Of a stretch of DNA of 64,000 nt, positions 51,431 to 60,027 are shown piece by piece. The stretch comes from CAIXSC01 sp046349935 (GTDB taxonomy: Bacteria; Planctomycetota; Planctomycetia; Pirellulales; Pirellulaceae). The notes below the pieces were generated by a model, which made no database searches, had not been told where the DNA came from, and was given only the letters and a program-made list of their open reading frames with translations. The stretch is from the NCBI GenBank assembly GCA_046349935.1, contig JAXMBK010000003.1:248001-312000 (forward strand), in the 5' to 3' direction. Every line of letters begins with the position of its first letter. The stretch's first letter is position 1. The position numbers and the translations under genes were made by a program.

Positions 51431-52639
51431 GTGATCGCCAGGACGCTTTTTCCCCATCAGCGCTACGAATCTCGCCCGCCGACCGTCGATGTCGCATGGA
51501 TCGATGCGATCGCTCCGCCGCCGCCGGAAAGCGCCGCTTGGAATGCGCGGATGACGGCCGTCGGAGCAGCATTGCGACGCGCCGATGTGGCCCGCGTGTA
51601 TTTGATTCATGGCACATTCGTCGGCGACGACGTGGCGGGCATGGCGCACTTGGCGGCGCTGGCGTCTCCCTCCTGGGCCGGCAAGCTGCGATCGCTGGAG
51701 AAACAGTTGGCCGACCGCTACGTGCGCGATTCGGGCAACTACACGAACGCGTACGCTCAGTTGTTCGAGCGCGGCGTGAATGCGAAAGCCGGTCCCGATC
51801 AATCCCAGATCGACGTACGCTTGCTGCACTGGACCAGCGAGAATCACCACTTGGGGCGTGCGGACGGCGCGGTGCGGTTGATCGATGATCTGGCGAGCTC
51901 CCCGGTCGCGCCGGGGCGACGCGTAATGCTGTGGGGGCACAGTCATGGCGGCAACGTACTGGCGTTGACGACGCACTTGCTGGCGGCCAATCCCGCGGCG
52001 CTGAAGGCGTTCTTTCGAGCGGCGCGGCCGTTTTGGAATTCGTGGCTGGTAAGCGACGAACGGCGGCGGTCGTGGCGGCGCGTGCGGGAGTTGTTGTCCG
52101 ATGCCAACTCGCCGATTCGCACGCTGAAGTTGGACGTCGTCACGTTGGGAACCCCGATTCGTTATGGCTGGGACGCGCGTGGGTTTGCGCACTTGCTGCA
52201 TGTCGTCTATCACCGCCCCACGGAGGGCGTGCCGGCGTACCTGACTCGGTTTCCGTTTTCGCTCAAATCGGCGGTGGCGGCCAAGCGCGGCGACTACATC
52301 CAGCAGGTGGGGATCGCGGGGACCAACATCCCGCCCGCATTGCTCGCTTTTCCTGCGCACATCGCCGACCGACGGCTCCATCGACTGTTGCAGTCTGAAC
52401 TCAGCTTGGCCGCGACATGGAAAAATCTGGGTGCGGGCTTGCGCGTGCCGGATGCGGGCGAGACGTTGCTGGTGGACTATCACGCCGCGGCGCCGCGAAT
52501 GCATCATGGTGCGTACGGTCATGCCATTTACACTCGGACTAGTTGGTTGCTGTACCACGCTGAATTGGCGGCGCGTCGGTGGTACGGCGCCCCGCGTCCC
52601 ACGATCCCTTCCCAAGGAGACTCGCCGGCTCATGCCTGA
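51431..52639 (+). CDS. Alpha/beta hydrolase
   Basis: The 402-residue product from GTG 51431 lacks a signal peptide. It has VYLIHGTFVGDD (oxyanion-type HGT) near residue 57 and the nucleophile elbow GHSHGGNVLAL. An Asp/His pair is plausible in VDYHAAAPRMHHGAYGHA. The family is lipase-like but the substrate is unknown. Its stop codon overlaps the cutA start by 8 bp. Confidence 0.75.
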   Translation: MIARTLFPHQRYESRPPTVDVAWIDAIAPPPPESAAWNARMTAVGAALRRADVARVYLIHGTFVGDDVAGMAHLAALASPSWAGKLRSLEKQLADRYVRDSGNYTNAYAQLFERGVNAKAGPDQSQIDVRLLHWTSENHHLGRADGAVRLIDDLASSPVAPGRRVMLWGHSHGGNVLALTTHLLAANPAALKAFFRAARPFWNSWLVSDERRRSWRRVRELLSDANSPIRTLKLDVVTLGTPIRYGWDARGFAHLLHVVYHRPTEGVPAYLTRFPFSLKSAVAAKRGDYIQQVGIAGTNIPPALLAFPAHIADRRLHRLLQSELSLAATWKNLGAGLRVPDAGETLLVDYHAAAPRMHHGAYGHAIYTRTSWLLYHAELAARRWYGAPRPTIPSQGDSPAHA

Positions 52640-52967
52640 TTTTGTGATGATTTGGACGACCGCCGGTTCGCAGGAGGAGGCGCGGGGAATCGCCGAGTCG
52701 CTGGTGGCGACCGGTTTGGCGGCCTGCGTACAGATCGACGGTCCGATTACGAGCGTCTACCGGTGGCAAGGCGAGATGGAGACGGCCGAGGAGTGGCGTT
52801 GTTCAATCAAGACGCGGGCCGAATTGTTCGAGCAGGTGGAGGGGGCGATTCGCCAGTTGCATACGTATTCGGTGCCGCAGGTGATCGCGACGCCCGTGGT
52901 GGCGGGAAGTGCGGCCTATTTGGAGTGGCTAGCGCACGAAACGCACCGCCGTCCAGACGCGGTCTGA
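52632..52967 (+). CDS. cutA: CutA-type divalent-cation tolerance protein
   Basis: The 111-residue product from ATG 52632 matches CutA1: a beta strand with TTAGSQEEARGIAESLVATGLAACVQ, then ITSVYRWQGEMETAEEW and LHTYSVPQVIATPV. Family members form trimers and are linked to copper tolerance in Escherichia coli, though the general role is unclear. The frame extends upstream inside the hydrolase gene, but this ATG gives the normal length. Confidence 0.93.
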   Translation: MPDFVMIWTTAGSQEEARGIAESLVATGLAACVQIDGPITSVYRWQGEMETAEEWRCSIKTRAELFEQVEGAIRQLHTYSVPQVIATPVVAGSAAYLEWLAHETHRRPDAV

Positions 52968-53028
52968 CGGACCGCCCGTTGCAAACCGGCCCGCACTTCC
53001 GTATTCTGTGGAGGTCGTTGATCGACAG

Positions 53029-53102
53029 GCACCCGTGGCGCAATTGGATAGCGCATCGGTCTTCGGAACCGAGGGTTGCAGGTTCGAATCCTGCCGGGTG
53101 TA
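53029..53102 (+). tRNA. tRNA-Arg (anticodon TCG)
   Basis: A 74-nt cloverleaf: acceptor GCACCCG/CGGGTGT, D-arm GCGC-GCGC, anticodon stem TCGGT/ACCGA with loop CTTCGGA, T-arm GCAGG-TTCGAAT-CCTGC, and discriminator A. CCA is not encoded. It reads CGA/CGN codons. Confidence 0.95.
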
Positions 53103-53139
53103 CTCTTTTTCCTGCGCGAACTCCCAGCCGTCGCCGTAG

Positions 53140-53158
53140 GACAGGCTTCCAGCCTGTC
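53140..53158. repeat. Palindrome GACAGGCT-TCC-AGCCTGTC
   Basis: A perfect 8-bp stem with a 3-base loop and the second copy of the family seen at 46288-46306. It lies between tRNA-Arg and the convergent sigma-factor gene. Confidence 0.75.
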
Positions 53159-53244
53159 TGAAACTTCTCACGAGAAAAAACGGCAAAACGGCCGTCCCAG
53201 CCGCTGGCGTTCGCATGAACGCTGCGCCGACGAGTCGGCCCCCC

Positions 53245-53745
53245 CTATTCGGCGTTCATTTCCAGTTGCAGCCAGCTGCGCGCATAGCGCCACAGCCGGT
53301 CGGCCGTCGCCGGCGAAACTCCAAGTGCGGCAGCCGCGTCGTCGCCCGTCATGCCGCAGAAGAAACGCAGCTCGACCAACGCCGCGTGCTGAGGCATTCT
53401 TTCCGCCAGCGTTCGCAAGGCGTCATCCAGCTTGGCCAACTGCTCGTCCGTCGCGGGGCTCGCGAGATCGTCGAGCGGCACCTGCTTGAACTCGCCGCCG
53501 CGTTTGCTGGCGAGTCGAGCCCGTGCGCGATCGACCAGAATCCGCCGCATGGCCGTCGCCGCCACGCGCAGATAGTGACTGCGATCTTGAAACGAGAGCT
53601 CGCTCTTGGCGATGCGGAGCCACGCTTCATGGACGAGTTCCGTCGGAGTGAGGCTGTTGCCGGGCGCCTCGCTGACCATACTTCGCGCAGCCAGGGAACG
53701 CAGCGTTTCATACACGGTGCCTTCGAGCGTTAGGTTTTCGCTCAT
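53245..53745 (-). CDS. ECF sigma factor, planctomycete TIGR02999 type
   Basis: The 166-residue product has VYETLRSLAARSM and then TELVHEAWLRI, YLRVAATAMRRILVDRARARL in region 2, and LVELRFFCGMTGDDAAAALGVS in region 4. These are hallmarks of the TIGR02999 group. The N-terminus is about 20 residues shorter than usual. It is divergent from the giant surface-protein gene, with 298 bp between, and may control it or the kinase at 60028. Confidence 0.9.
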   Translation of the reverse strand: MSENLTLEGTVYETLRSLAARSMVSEAPGNSLTPTELVHEAWLRIAKSELSFQDRSHYLRVAATAMRRILVDRARARLASKRGGEFKQVPLDDLASPATDEQLAKLDDALRTLAERMPQHAALVELRFFCGMTGDDAAAALGVSPATADRLWRYARSWLQLEMNAE

Positions 53746-54043
53746 GGACTGCTCGCGTAACTGGCGGAATGCTGGGCTTGCCCGGCGGCAAGCGTTTCGA
53801 GCGAACCTCGGAAGCAGGATTGTTCGGTGGGAACAGGCGGTTCGTCAAGCGAAGAACGCCATCGGTCGGCGACTTTCTTGCCCGTTGGCCGCCGCAGCAA
53901 CCGCTTCTCGATTGACTTTCTTGCCGAAAATTGGACGAATCGTGACGCTTCTTGCGTCATTTTGCCGCTGGTGTTTGCGAGCCCTCTTCAATGCGACTTC
54001 CGCGCCTCGCGGCGCACACTCCTTTTGCATCGGCCGCAGCATC

Positions 54044-57000
54044 ATGCCATTTCCATCTGTGCTCGCAGCACGTTCGACTCGCCGCCGGAAGCTGTTCCTC
54101 GAACCACTCGAAAAGCGTTTTGCCCTGGCAAGCGTGTTCAGCGTGGGCAGCCAAGAAATCGTGGAAGGCGATAGCGGCACCCAAGAACTGGTATTCACGG
54201 TCGTGCGCGAATACCGCGACGACGACTACTCGCAGTCCGAATCCATCCGCTACCTCGTGAACCACCGCGGCAGATTCCCCTATTCTGCCGAGTGGCGGTA
54301 CGAAGAGGAGTCGCAGAACGACTTTGTGGGTCAGAGCGGCGAACTGTCGTTTGCTCCAGAACAGCGTACGCAAGAGATACGCGTCGCCATCCGCGGCGAC
54401 TACGAGATGGAGGCGGACGAAACATTCGCCGTTCGGCTAATGCCTGACATCGAATTTTTTCCGCCGGTCGCTTTGGAGTATGTGCACAATCCGACCGAGC
54501 AAGTCACAGGTGTCGCGTTTGCTCCAGCGATTCAGGTGGGCGAGTCGACGCTGCTGGTTTCCGCCTTCGACGAAGATCCCGTCGATCCCCATGGCCTGGT
54601 GCGCGTGGTGACGAGGCTCGGCAGTCCCAGGCTCACGTCGCTCGGCGCCGTGCGTTCGCCTGGCGATCTCGAGGTGACCCAAGCACTTGCCGCCGACATG
54701 GATGGCGATGGAGTGGGCGATGTGCTGGTGGCGAGCAGCCAGGGACTCGTCGTGTATCGCGGGCTGACGGGGCAATCCAGTTCGTTTGATGCGGGCACGC
54801 TGCTGGCCCCGCTGGGCGAGTATTCGGTGAACGACTTTGCCGTGGCCGACGCGAACCACGATGGCTTGCCCGACTTGGCGATCGCGGACGCCGGTTCGCG
54901 ATTGGCGTATTTCCCAAACACGTCTTCGATCGGCAGTATCTCCTTTGATGCGCCTCAAATCGTTTCCCTGGCGTCGACGCCTTCTCAGATCAAGCTTGCC
55001 GACCTCGACGCCGACGGTATTCCAGAATTGATGTCGCTGAATGCGCCGACCTCCTTCGGCAATCCCAGTTCGCTAGCCGTGCTGACGGGCTTCGACACAG
55101 GCAGTGGAACCACGTTCTACAGCGACGCCTTCGCCGTGTATTGGAACGGCGTCGAGAACCCGTCGAAGAACGTGGCCGTCACTTTCGGTTCGCTCATTTT
55201 CCAGCCCCGTGCAGTCGATTTCGAACTGACGGACTGGGATGACGACGGCCTGCTTGATCTTGCCATCGCCGGTCAAGACAACTACGGCAGCGGCCTCACC
55301 TATCAGGTGTTTCGCAATGAATATCTTGCCGGAAACTCGTACCTCGGCTTCTCCACGATTTCCCAATACTATCGAGGAGGCGCGGCGATCGGCCAGGACC
55401 TCGCCGTCGCCGACTTCAATCAAGATCAACTTCCCGACGCCGTGCAGATGGTCAATCTGCAGTTCCCCGAAATCACCCTGGTGCAGAATCAAAGCAGCCG
55501 AACCGTGTACATGCCGCCCGGTTTCTACACTGCCCAGCCCACCGACAAGTTGGTGATCGGCGACTTGGACGGCGATGGCGCGGAGGACGTGCTCGTGGTT
55601 CATCCAGGTCGAGGCATTTCGGTGTCTTTCAATGGCACGAATCGTACGGGAATCGGCGTCGCCATCGGCGTCATCCGGGACGATGACACACCGGTGATTC
55701 GCTTGAGCCAATCGCGCGACTTCGTCGTCGTCGGGAATGCCGAACTGGAAAGCATCACCATCACGGCCGAAATCATCAGCGGCCGACCGCTTCTAAACGA
55801 CTTGACGGTTCCACTGGTGATTGATCCCGATAGTACGGCGGAACTCTACGGCGTGGATTGGCCTGATTTCTCGCTTTCTGCGCCAGCCATCACGATTTTC
55901 GCTGGAGAGACCACCGGCGTCATCACCCTCACCGCCCAACCTGACGACCCCGACAACCCGGACCCCGATGAAAGCGTCCTTCTTCGGCCGCAGACCGGCT
56001 CGGGCTATCTACTCGAATCCACCGCGCCGCTGACCACCGACATTGTGGCGCCGGTCGAGATTGCACTCTCGATCGATCGAAACCTTGTGCGCGAACCAAG
56101 CGGTCAGTTCCGGCTGAATCTGTTCTCGAGCAAACCTGTTCGGGAGGAGACCGCCGTCCGCATCGCCTATCTGCCCAGCGACTCGACCGCCTCTCCCGAC
56201 GATTTTCAACTCGACAGCGACGTCATCACGATCCCTGCGGGACAATCGCACGGCAGCATCTTCGTCAGCATCTTGAACGACGACGTGTACGAAGAGACGG
56301 CGTACGTCACATTTGCACCGGTGGAAGTGCTAAGCGGCGCCGTCGTTCTCTCTCCCGAGAACTTCGCGACGGCAATCATCCTGGACGACGACTCTCGGCC
56401 CACGGTTGAGCTGGCCAGACTGCTGTCCGACGGCAGCATTGCCATCGGCAGCGCACGCATCGCCGAAGCAAATGGAATTGCGGAGTTCGTGGTGTTGATC
56501 CCCAGTCCACAAGCGCAGGACCTGCGGGTGCTCGTCGCCGCCTCCGGCGTCGTCGCCGCCGGCGAGTACATCGCTGCGATCGACGGCGCGACCACCTCGG
56601 GCCCGCTGTATGAATTACTGATTCCAGCCGGAGAAACGCGGAGCGTGCCGTTGCGCATTACCTCGGTGGATGATGCGGCCGTTGAAGGCGATGAAACGCT
56701 CGTTCTGCAACTGGTTGACTCGGCGGCTTACTCCCTAGGGAGTGTGACCTCTGCGTCCGTGACGGTGGCGGACGACGACCAGTCGCTGGGGCGGCTGAGC
56801 ATCACCGCGAGCACAGACGACATCCCCGAAGCGGGAGGCGTGGCGGGTTTCGTCATTCAGCTCGACCGAGCGGCGGCGACGCCGATTACGGTGACCTTGT
56901 CCTATTCGGGCACTGCGCAGGCCAGCGAGTTTTCGGCGCCGTCGAGCGTGACGATTCCGGCGGGCCGAAACTTTGCGCTGGTAACGGTGGCCAGCGTCGA

Positions 57001-59821
57001 CGACGTGCTTCGCGAGCCCACGGAGACGATCGTCGCCAATATCGCGTCGATCTCCCCGCTGGTGGAAACGACCAGTTCCTCCGCCGTAATTTCCATCCTC
57101 GACGACGACACGCCGCCGGTCGTGCGTCTCTTCAGCGGCGACTCGCAGATCTCGGAACGCCAAACGAATTCTGCAACGGGCTGGGTGGCTCTGAACACGG
57201 TCAGCGCCTACGACACGGTGGTGCGTTTGGCAATTACGGGTACGGCAGCCGAAGGCGTCGACTATGTCCTCAGCAGCCAGACGGTCGCCATTCCAGCGGG
57301 CGGCACTCTGGGCAGTTTTTCTCTCTCGCCTATCACCGATTCGCTCGCCGAAGGCGTCGAAACGATCAGCGTGTCGATTGCCTCCATCGACCGCGGGCCG
57401 GGAGGAAGGGAGCTCGGCGAGATCCATCCGACGCAAAGAGAATTGGCCTTTAGTCTGCTCGACGACGTGCGGCCCATCCTCACGAAGTTCAATTCGTCGC
57501 CCGTCCAGACCACCGAGGACGTGGTCTCGGCGACGACGACTTTCCGTGTGCTAAATCCCCTCGAAACAACGTCTGCGATGACCTTGCGAGTGGTCTCATC
57601 CAATCCCACGATCATCGACCCGCTGGACGTGTACATTACCTACCGCACCTCGACTCCACGCGATGCCAACCGCGACAATCGAACGCTCACGTTCACGCCT
57701 CGTCCTAATCAAAACGGCGAGGTGACTCTTACCGTGATCGCGCAGTCGGGCGGCGGCAGCCCCGTGGAGATTGCGATTCCGATCCAGATACGCGCCGTGA
57801 ACGACCCGCCCCGCTTTGCCGGCGCGATCAACACCGGCGTCTTCTCGCTAGCTCCCATCGACGAAGATCTGGCTCTCGCCTCCAATCTTGGAACTTCCGT
57901 GCGGGCCATCCTGGATGGTTCCGCCAATCCAGCCCGACCAAGCGGCATCCTTTGGGCGGACAATGACGGACCGGATGCGCCGCGCGGCATCGCAATCACG
58001 CAGGCACAGCGCACCAACGGCGACTGGCAATACAGCCTGGACGGGGGAGCGACCTGGAACTGGCTGCAGTATCGCGATCCTCGGATCGGCAACATTGATG
58101 TCGGAACCTATCGCGCCCTACTCTTGCCCGCCGACGCAGCGCAACAGGCGCGGCTGCGCTTTCTGCCCAATGTCAATTACGCCGGCTTTTCGTCGAGCAA
58201 CGCCCTGTCCTTCTTGGCTTGGGATCAAAGCGCCGGTGCGCCGGGTCAGTTCATCGACCTTACACGCACCTCCGGCGAAGAGGCGACCGCCTTCGGCAAT
58301 CGCGCCAAGGTAGTGGCGGACGTGTTGCCAGTAAACGATCGCCCCGTATTGACCATTGATCGAAGCGTGATCACGCTGCCCGCGATCAATGAACGGCAAA
58401 GCGTCAGCGAACGATTGAAGGAGTACACCGTACCGCAATTGATCGCCCAGATTCAATCGGCGGGCGGTATGCCGTCGGACGCCGAGACGACGTTCTTGGG
58501 CGTCGTCTTCTCGCCCAAGTTCGAGGGGTTCAGCTACACGGACAATTGGGAGTACAACGACGGTTCCGGCTGGAAGAAGGCGCGGTTCTTCGAGAGCATT
58601 TTGTTGCCGTACAACTACGGCACGGTGCGTTACGTGAGTCAGGTCGGAACGAATTTCGTGAACGCGCCGTTCGATCGGGAGCCGAACTATTCCGTTCCTG
58701 GACCTTTCGGACTATATGGCACCAAAAACCCCGCCTTTGAGCTGCGTCTGTGGGACTATTCTTTCGGCAGCAGCGGCAAGTACTTCATCAGCGACGCGGA
58801 ACGGCTGATCGGCGTCAGCGAGAACGTCGTGAAGTTTGAATTGCCAATCATCAACATCAACGACCGTCCCGAACCTGAACTGGGCGGCCAATTCAAGTTC
58901 GGCGACGCACTCCGCAGTGAAACCGGCATCTGGGTTGGACAGATCACGGAACGGTACGCGCATTTGTACAACGATACGTATCGCAACTATTGGGAGAATC
59001 GCGTCGACGAAGACTCGCTTGAGAATCGAATCGGACTGGCGTTGATGAACATCTCGCCCGACGTCTATCTGGAAGCATCTTACAATCTTGAACCCTTCCA
59101 GAACGTGGGCTTGTATAGCGCAGCGCCGACAGGAACCTACGTTCCCATTCCGCTCAACGCGCGGATTCGGATGGTCTCTCGTTCAGGACGAGAACTCAGT
59201 CCCGAAAAGTACTGGGCTGAATTTGGATTCCACGACGGCGGACAAGATTATCGTACTCCGTTCTACAATCGGATCGCCGAAAGCCCGAATGCACTGCGAA
59301 GCACGTGGGCGCCGATCACCATCAATGCCCTGAGCCCGCTCGAAGGCACGGTCGCGGGCGGCGGCGCGCTGGCCATCGATTCCTCGACCCTGGCAATTCA
59401 AGCAGCCAACAGCGCAGCGTGGTGGCAAGCGGCCGGGCTGGACGCGGCGCACCTGACGTCGCTGGCGTGCGTCGACCTGCGGCTCGCGGATCTCGACGGA
59501 AAACTGCTCGGGCTGGCGAATCGCGGAACGATCACCATCGACGCCGACGCCGCAGGCGTGTCCTGGTTCATTGATGAAACGCCCAACGAGAACGAGGAAT
59601 TCGAGCTGTCTGCCACGGGCGACCTGGTCGCCAAACCCGACGGCCCGGCGGCAGGCAAATACGACCTGCTGTCCGTGCTCGCGCACGAACAGGGCCATTT
59701 GCTCGGCTTGGAGGACCTACTCGACCCGCACCGCTTGATGGGCTACCAACTTACTCCCGGCCTTCGCCGCAAACCGACCGCTGCGGACGTCGACTCGCTG
59801 TTCCGTGAGTTGGGCGGGTGA
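54044..59821 (+). CDS. Giant surface protein: FG-GAP, Calx-beta and metzincin-like protease motif
   Basis: From ATG 54044 the product is 1925 residues. The N-terminus RRRKLFLEPLEKRFALA is the planctomycete surface-protein signature. A first Calx-beta domain (about 30-145) appears interrupted by a propeller with six DxDxDG-like FG-GAP motifs (about 145-535), then closes with VIRDDD. Further Calx-beta units end at ILDDD, VADDD and ILDDD. Cadherin-like repeats follow (VNDPPRF, VNDRPVL, INDRPEP). The C-terminus has HEQGHLLGLED with His1881, Glu1882, His1885 and Asp1891, a zinc-protease motif. The open frame upstream to 53606 overlaps the sigma factor and is not used. Confidence 0.88.
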   Translation: MPFPSVLAARSTRRRKLFLEPLEKRFALASVFSVGSQEIVEGDSGTQELVFTVVREYRDDDYSQSESIRYLVNHRGRFPYSAEWRYEEESQNDFVGQSGELSFAPEQRTQEIRVAIRGDYEMEADETFAVRLMPDIEFFPPVALEYVHNPTEQVTGVAFAPAIQVGESTLLVSAFDEDPVDPHGLVRVVTRLGSPRLTSLGAVRSPGDLEVTQALAADMDGDGVGDVLVASSQGLVVYRGLTGQSSSFDAGTLLAPLGEYSVNDFAVADANHDGLPDLAIADAGSRLAYFPNTSSIGSISFDAPQIVSLASTPSQIKLADLDADGIPELMSLNAPTSFGNPSSLAVLTGFDTGSGTTFYSDAFAVYWNGVENPSKNVAVTFGSLIFQPRAVDFELTDWDDDGLLDLAIAGQDNYGSGLTYQVFRNEYLAGNSYLGFSTISQYYRGGAAIGQDLAVADFNQDQLPDAVQMVNLQFPEITLVQNQSSRTVYMPPGFYTAQPTDKLVIGDLDGDGAEDVLVVHPGRGISVSFNGTNRTGIGVAIGVIRDDDTPVIRLSQSRDFVVVGNAELESITITAEIISGRPLLNDLTVPLVIDPDSTAELYGVDWPDFSLSAPAITIFAGETTGVITLTAQPDDPDNPDPDESVLLRPQTGSGYLLESTAPLTTDIVAPVEIALSIDRNLVREPSGQFRLNLFSSKPVREETAVRIAYLPSDSTASPDDFQLDSDVITIPAGQSHGSIFVSILNDDVYEETAYVTFAPVEVLSGAVVLSPENFATAIILDDDSRPTVELARLLSDGSIAIGSARIAEANGIAEFVVLIPSPQAQDLRVLVAASGVVAAGEYIAAIDGATTSGPLYELLIPAGETRSVPLRITSVDDAAVEGDETLVLQLVDSAAYSLGSVTSASVTVADDDQSLGRLSITASTDDIPEAGGVAGFVIQLDRAAATPITVTLSYSGTAQASEFSAPSSVTIPAGRNFALVTVASVDDVLREPTETIVANIASISPLVETTSSSAVISILDDDTPPVVRLFSGDSQISERQTNSATGWVALNTVSAYDTVVRLAITGTAAEGVDYVLSSQTVAIPAGGTLGSFSLSPITDSLAEGVETISVSIASIDRGPGGRELGEIHPTQRELAFSLLDDVRPILTKFNSSPVQTTEDVVSATTTFRVLNPLETTSAMTLRVVSSNPTIIDPLDVYITYRTSTPRDANRDNRTLTFTPRPNQNGEVTLTVIAQSGGGSPVEIAIPIQIRAVNDPPRFAGAINTGVFSLAPIDEDLALASNLGTSVRAILDGSANPARPSGILWADNDGPDAPRGIAITQAQRTNGDWQYSLDGGATWNWLQYRDPRIGNIDVGTYRALLLPADAAQQARLRFLPNVNYAGFSSSNALSFLAWDQSAGAPGQFIDLTRTSGEEATAFGNRAKVVADVLPVNDRPVLTIDRSVITLPAINERQSVSERLKEYTVPQLIAQIQSAGGMPSDAETTFLGVVFSPKFEGFSYTDNWEYNDGSGWKKARFFESILLPYNYGTVRYVSQVGTNFVNAPFDREPNYSVPGPFGLYGTKNPAFELRLWDYSFGSSGKYFISDAERLIGVSENVVKFELPIININDRPEPELGGQFKFGDALRSETGIWVGQITERYAHLYNDTYRNYWENRVDEDSLENRIGLALMNISPDVYLEASYNLEPFQNVGLYSAAPTGTYVPIPLNARIRMVSRSGRELSPEKYWAEFGFHDGGQDYRTPFYNRIAESPNALRSTWAPITINALSPLEGTVAGGGALAIDSSTLAIQAANSAAWWQAAGLDAAHLTSLACVDLRLADLDGKLLGLANRGTITIDADAAGVSWFIDETPNENEEFELSATGDLVAKPDGPAAGKYDLLSVLAHEQGHLLGLEDLLDPHRLMGYQLTPGLRRKPTAADVDSLFRELGG

Positions 59822-60027
59822 GTCGGGTCGGCGGCTGAGTCCGTTCGGCGCAGCCTTCGCGGCGTCGAGCGAAGCCCAAGCCGCAGAGCGTCCTGCGAGT
59901 TCGGTCGTCAACTTGCAGCGCCCGGGAGCCCCCATGACAATCGTTTGGCGATCCCTGTCGAGTTCCCGGACGCAGTTGGACATGCCGTCCAAGGTGACCC
60001 CAGTCAGTCGCCCTATGAGACCGTGAC

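Noticed and set aside
53606..54043. N-terminal extension of the giant surface protein
   Set aside because: It overlaps the sigma-factor gene, and the LEPLEKR signature follows the ATG at 54044 as expected.
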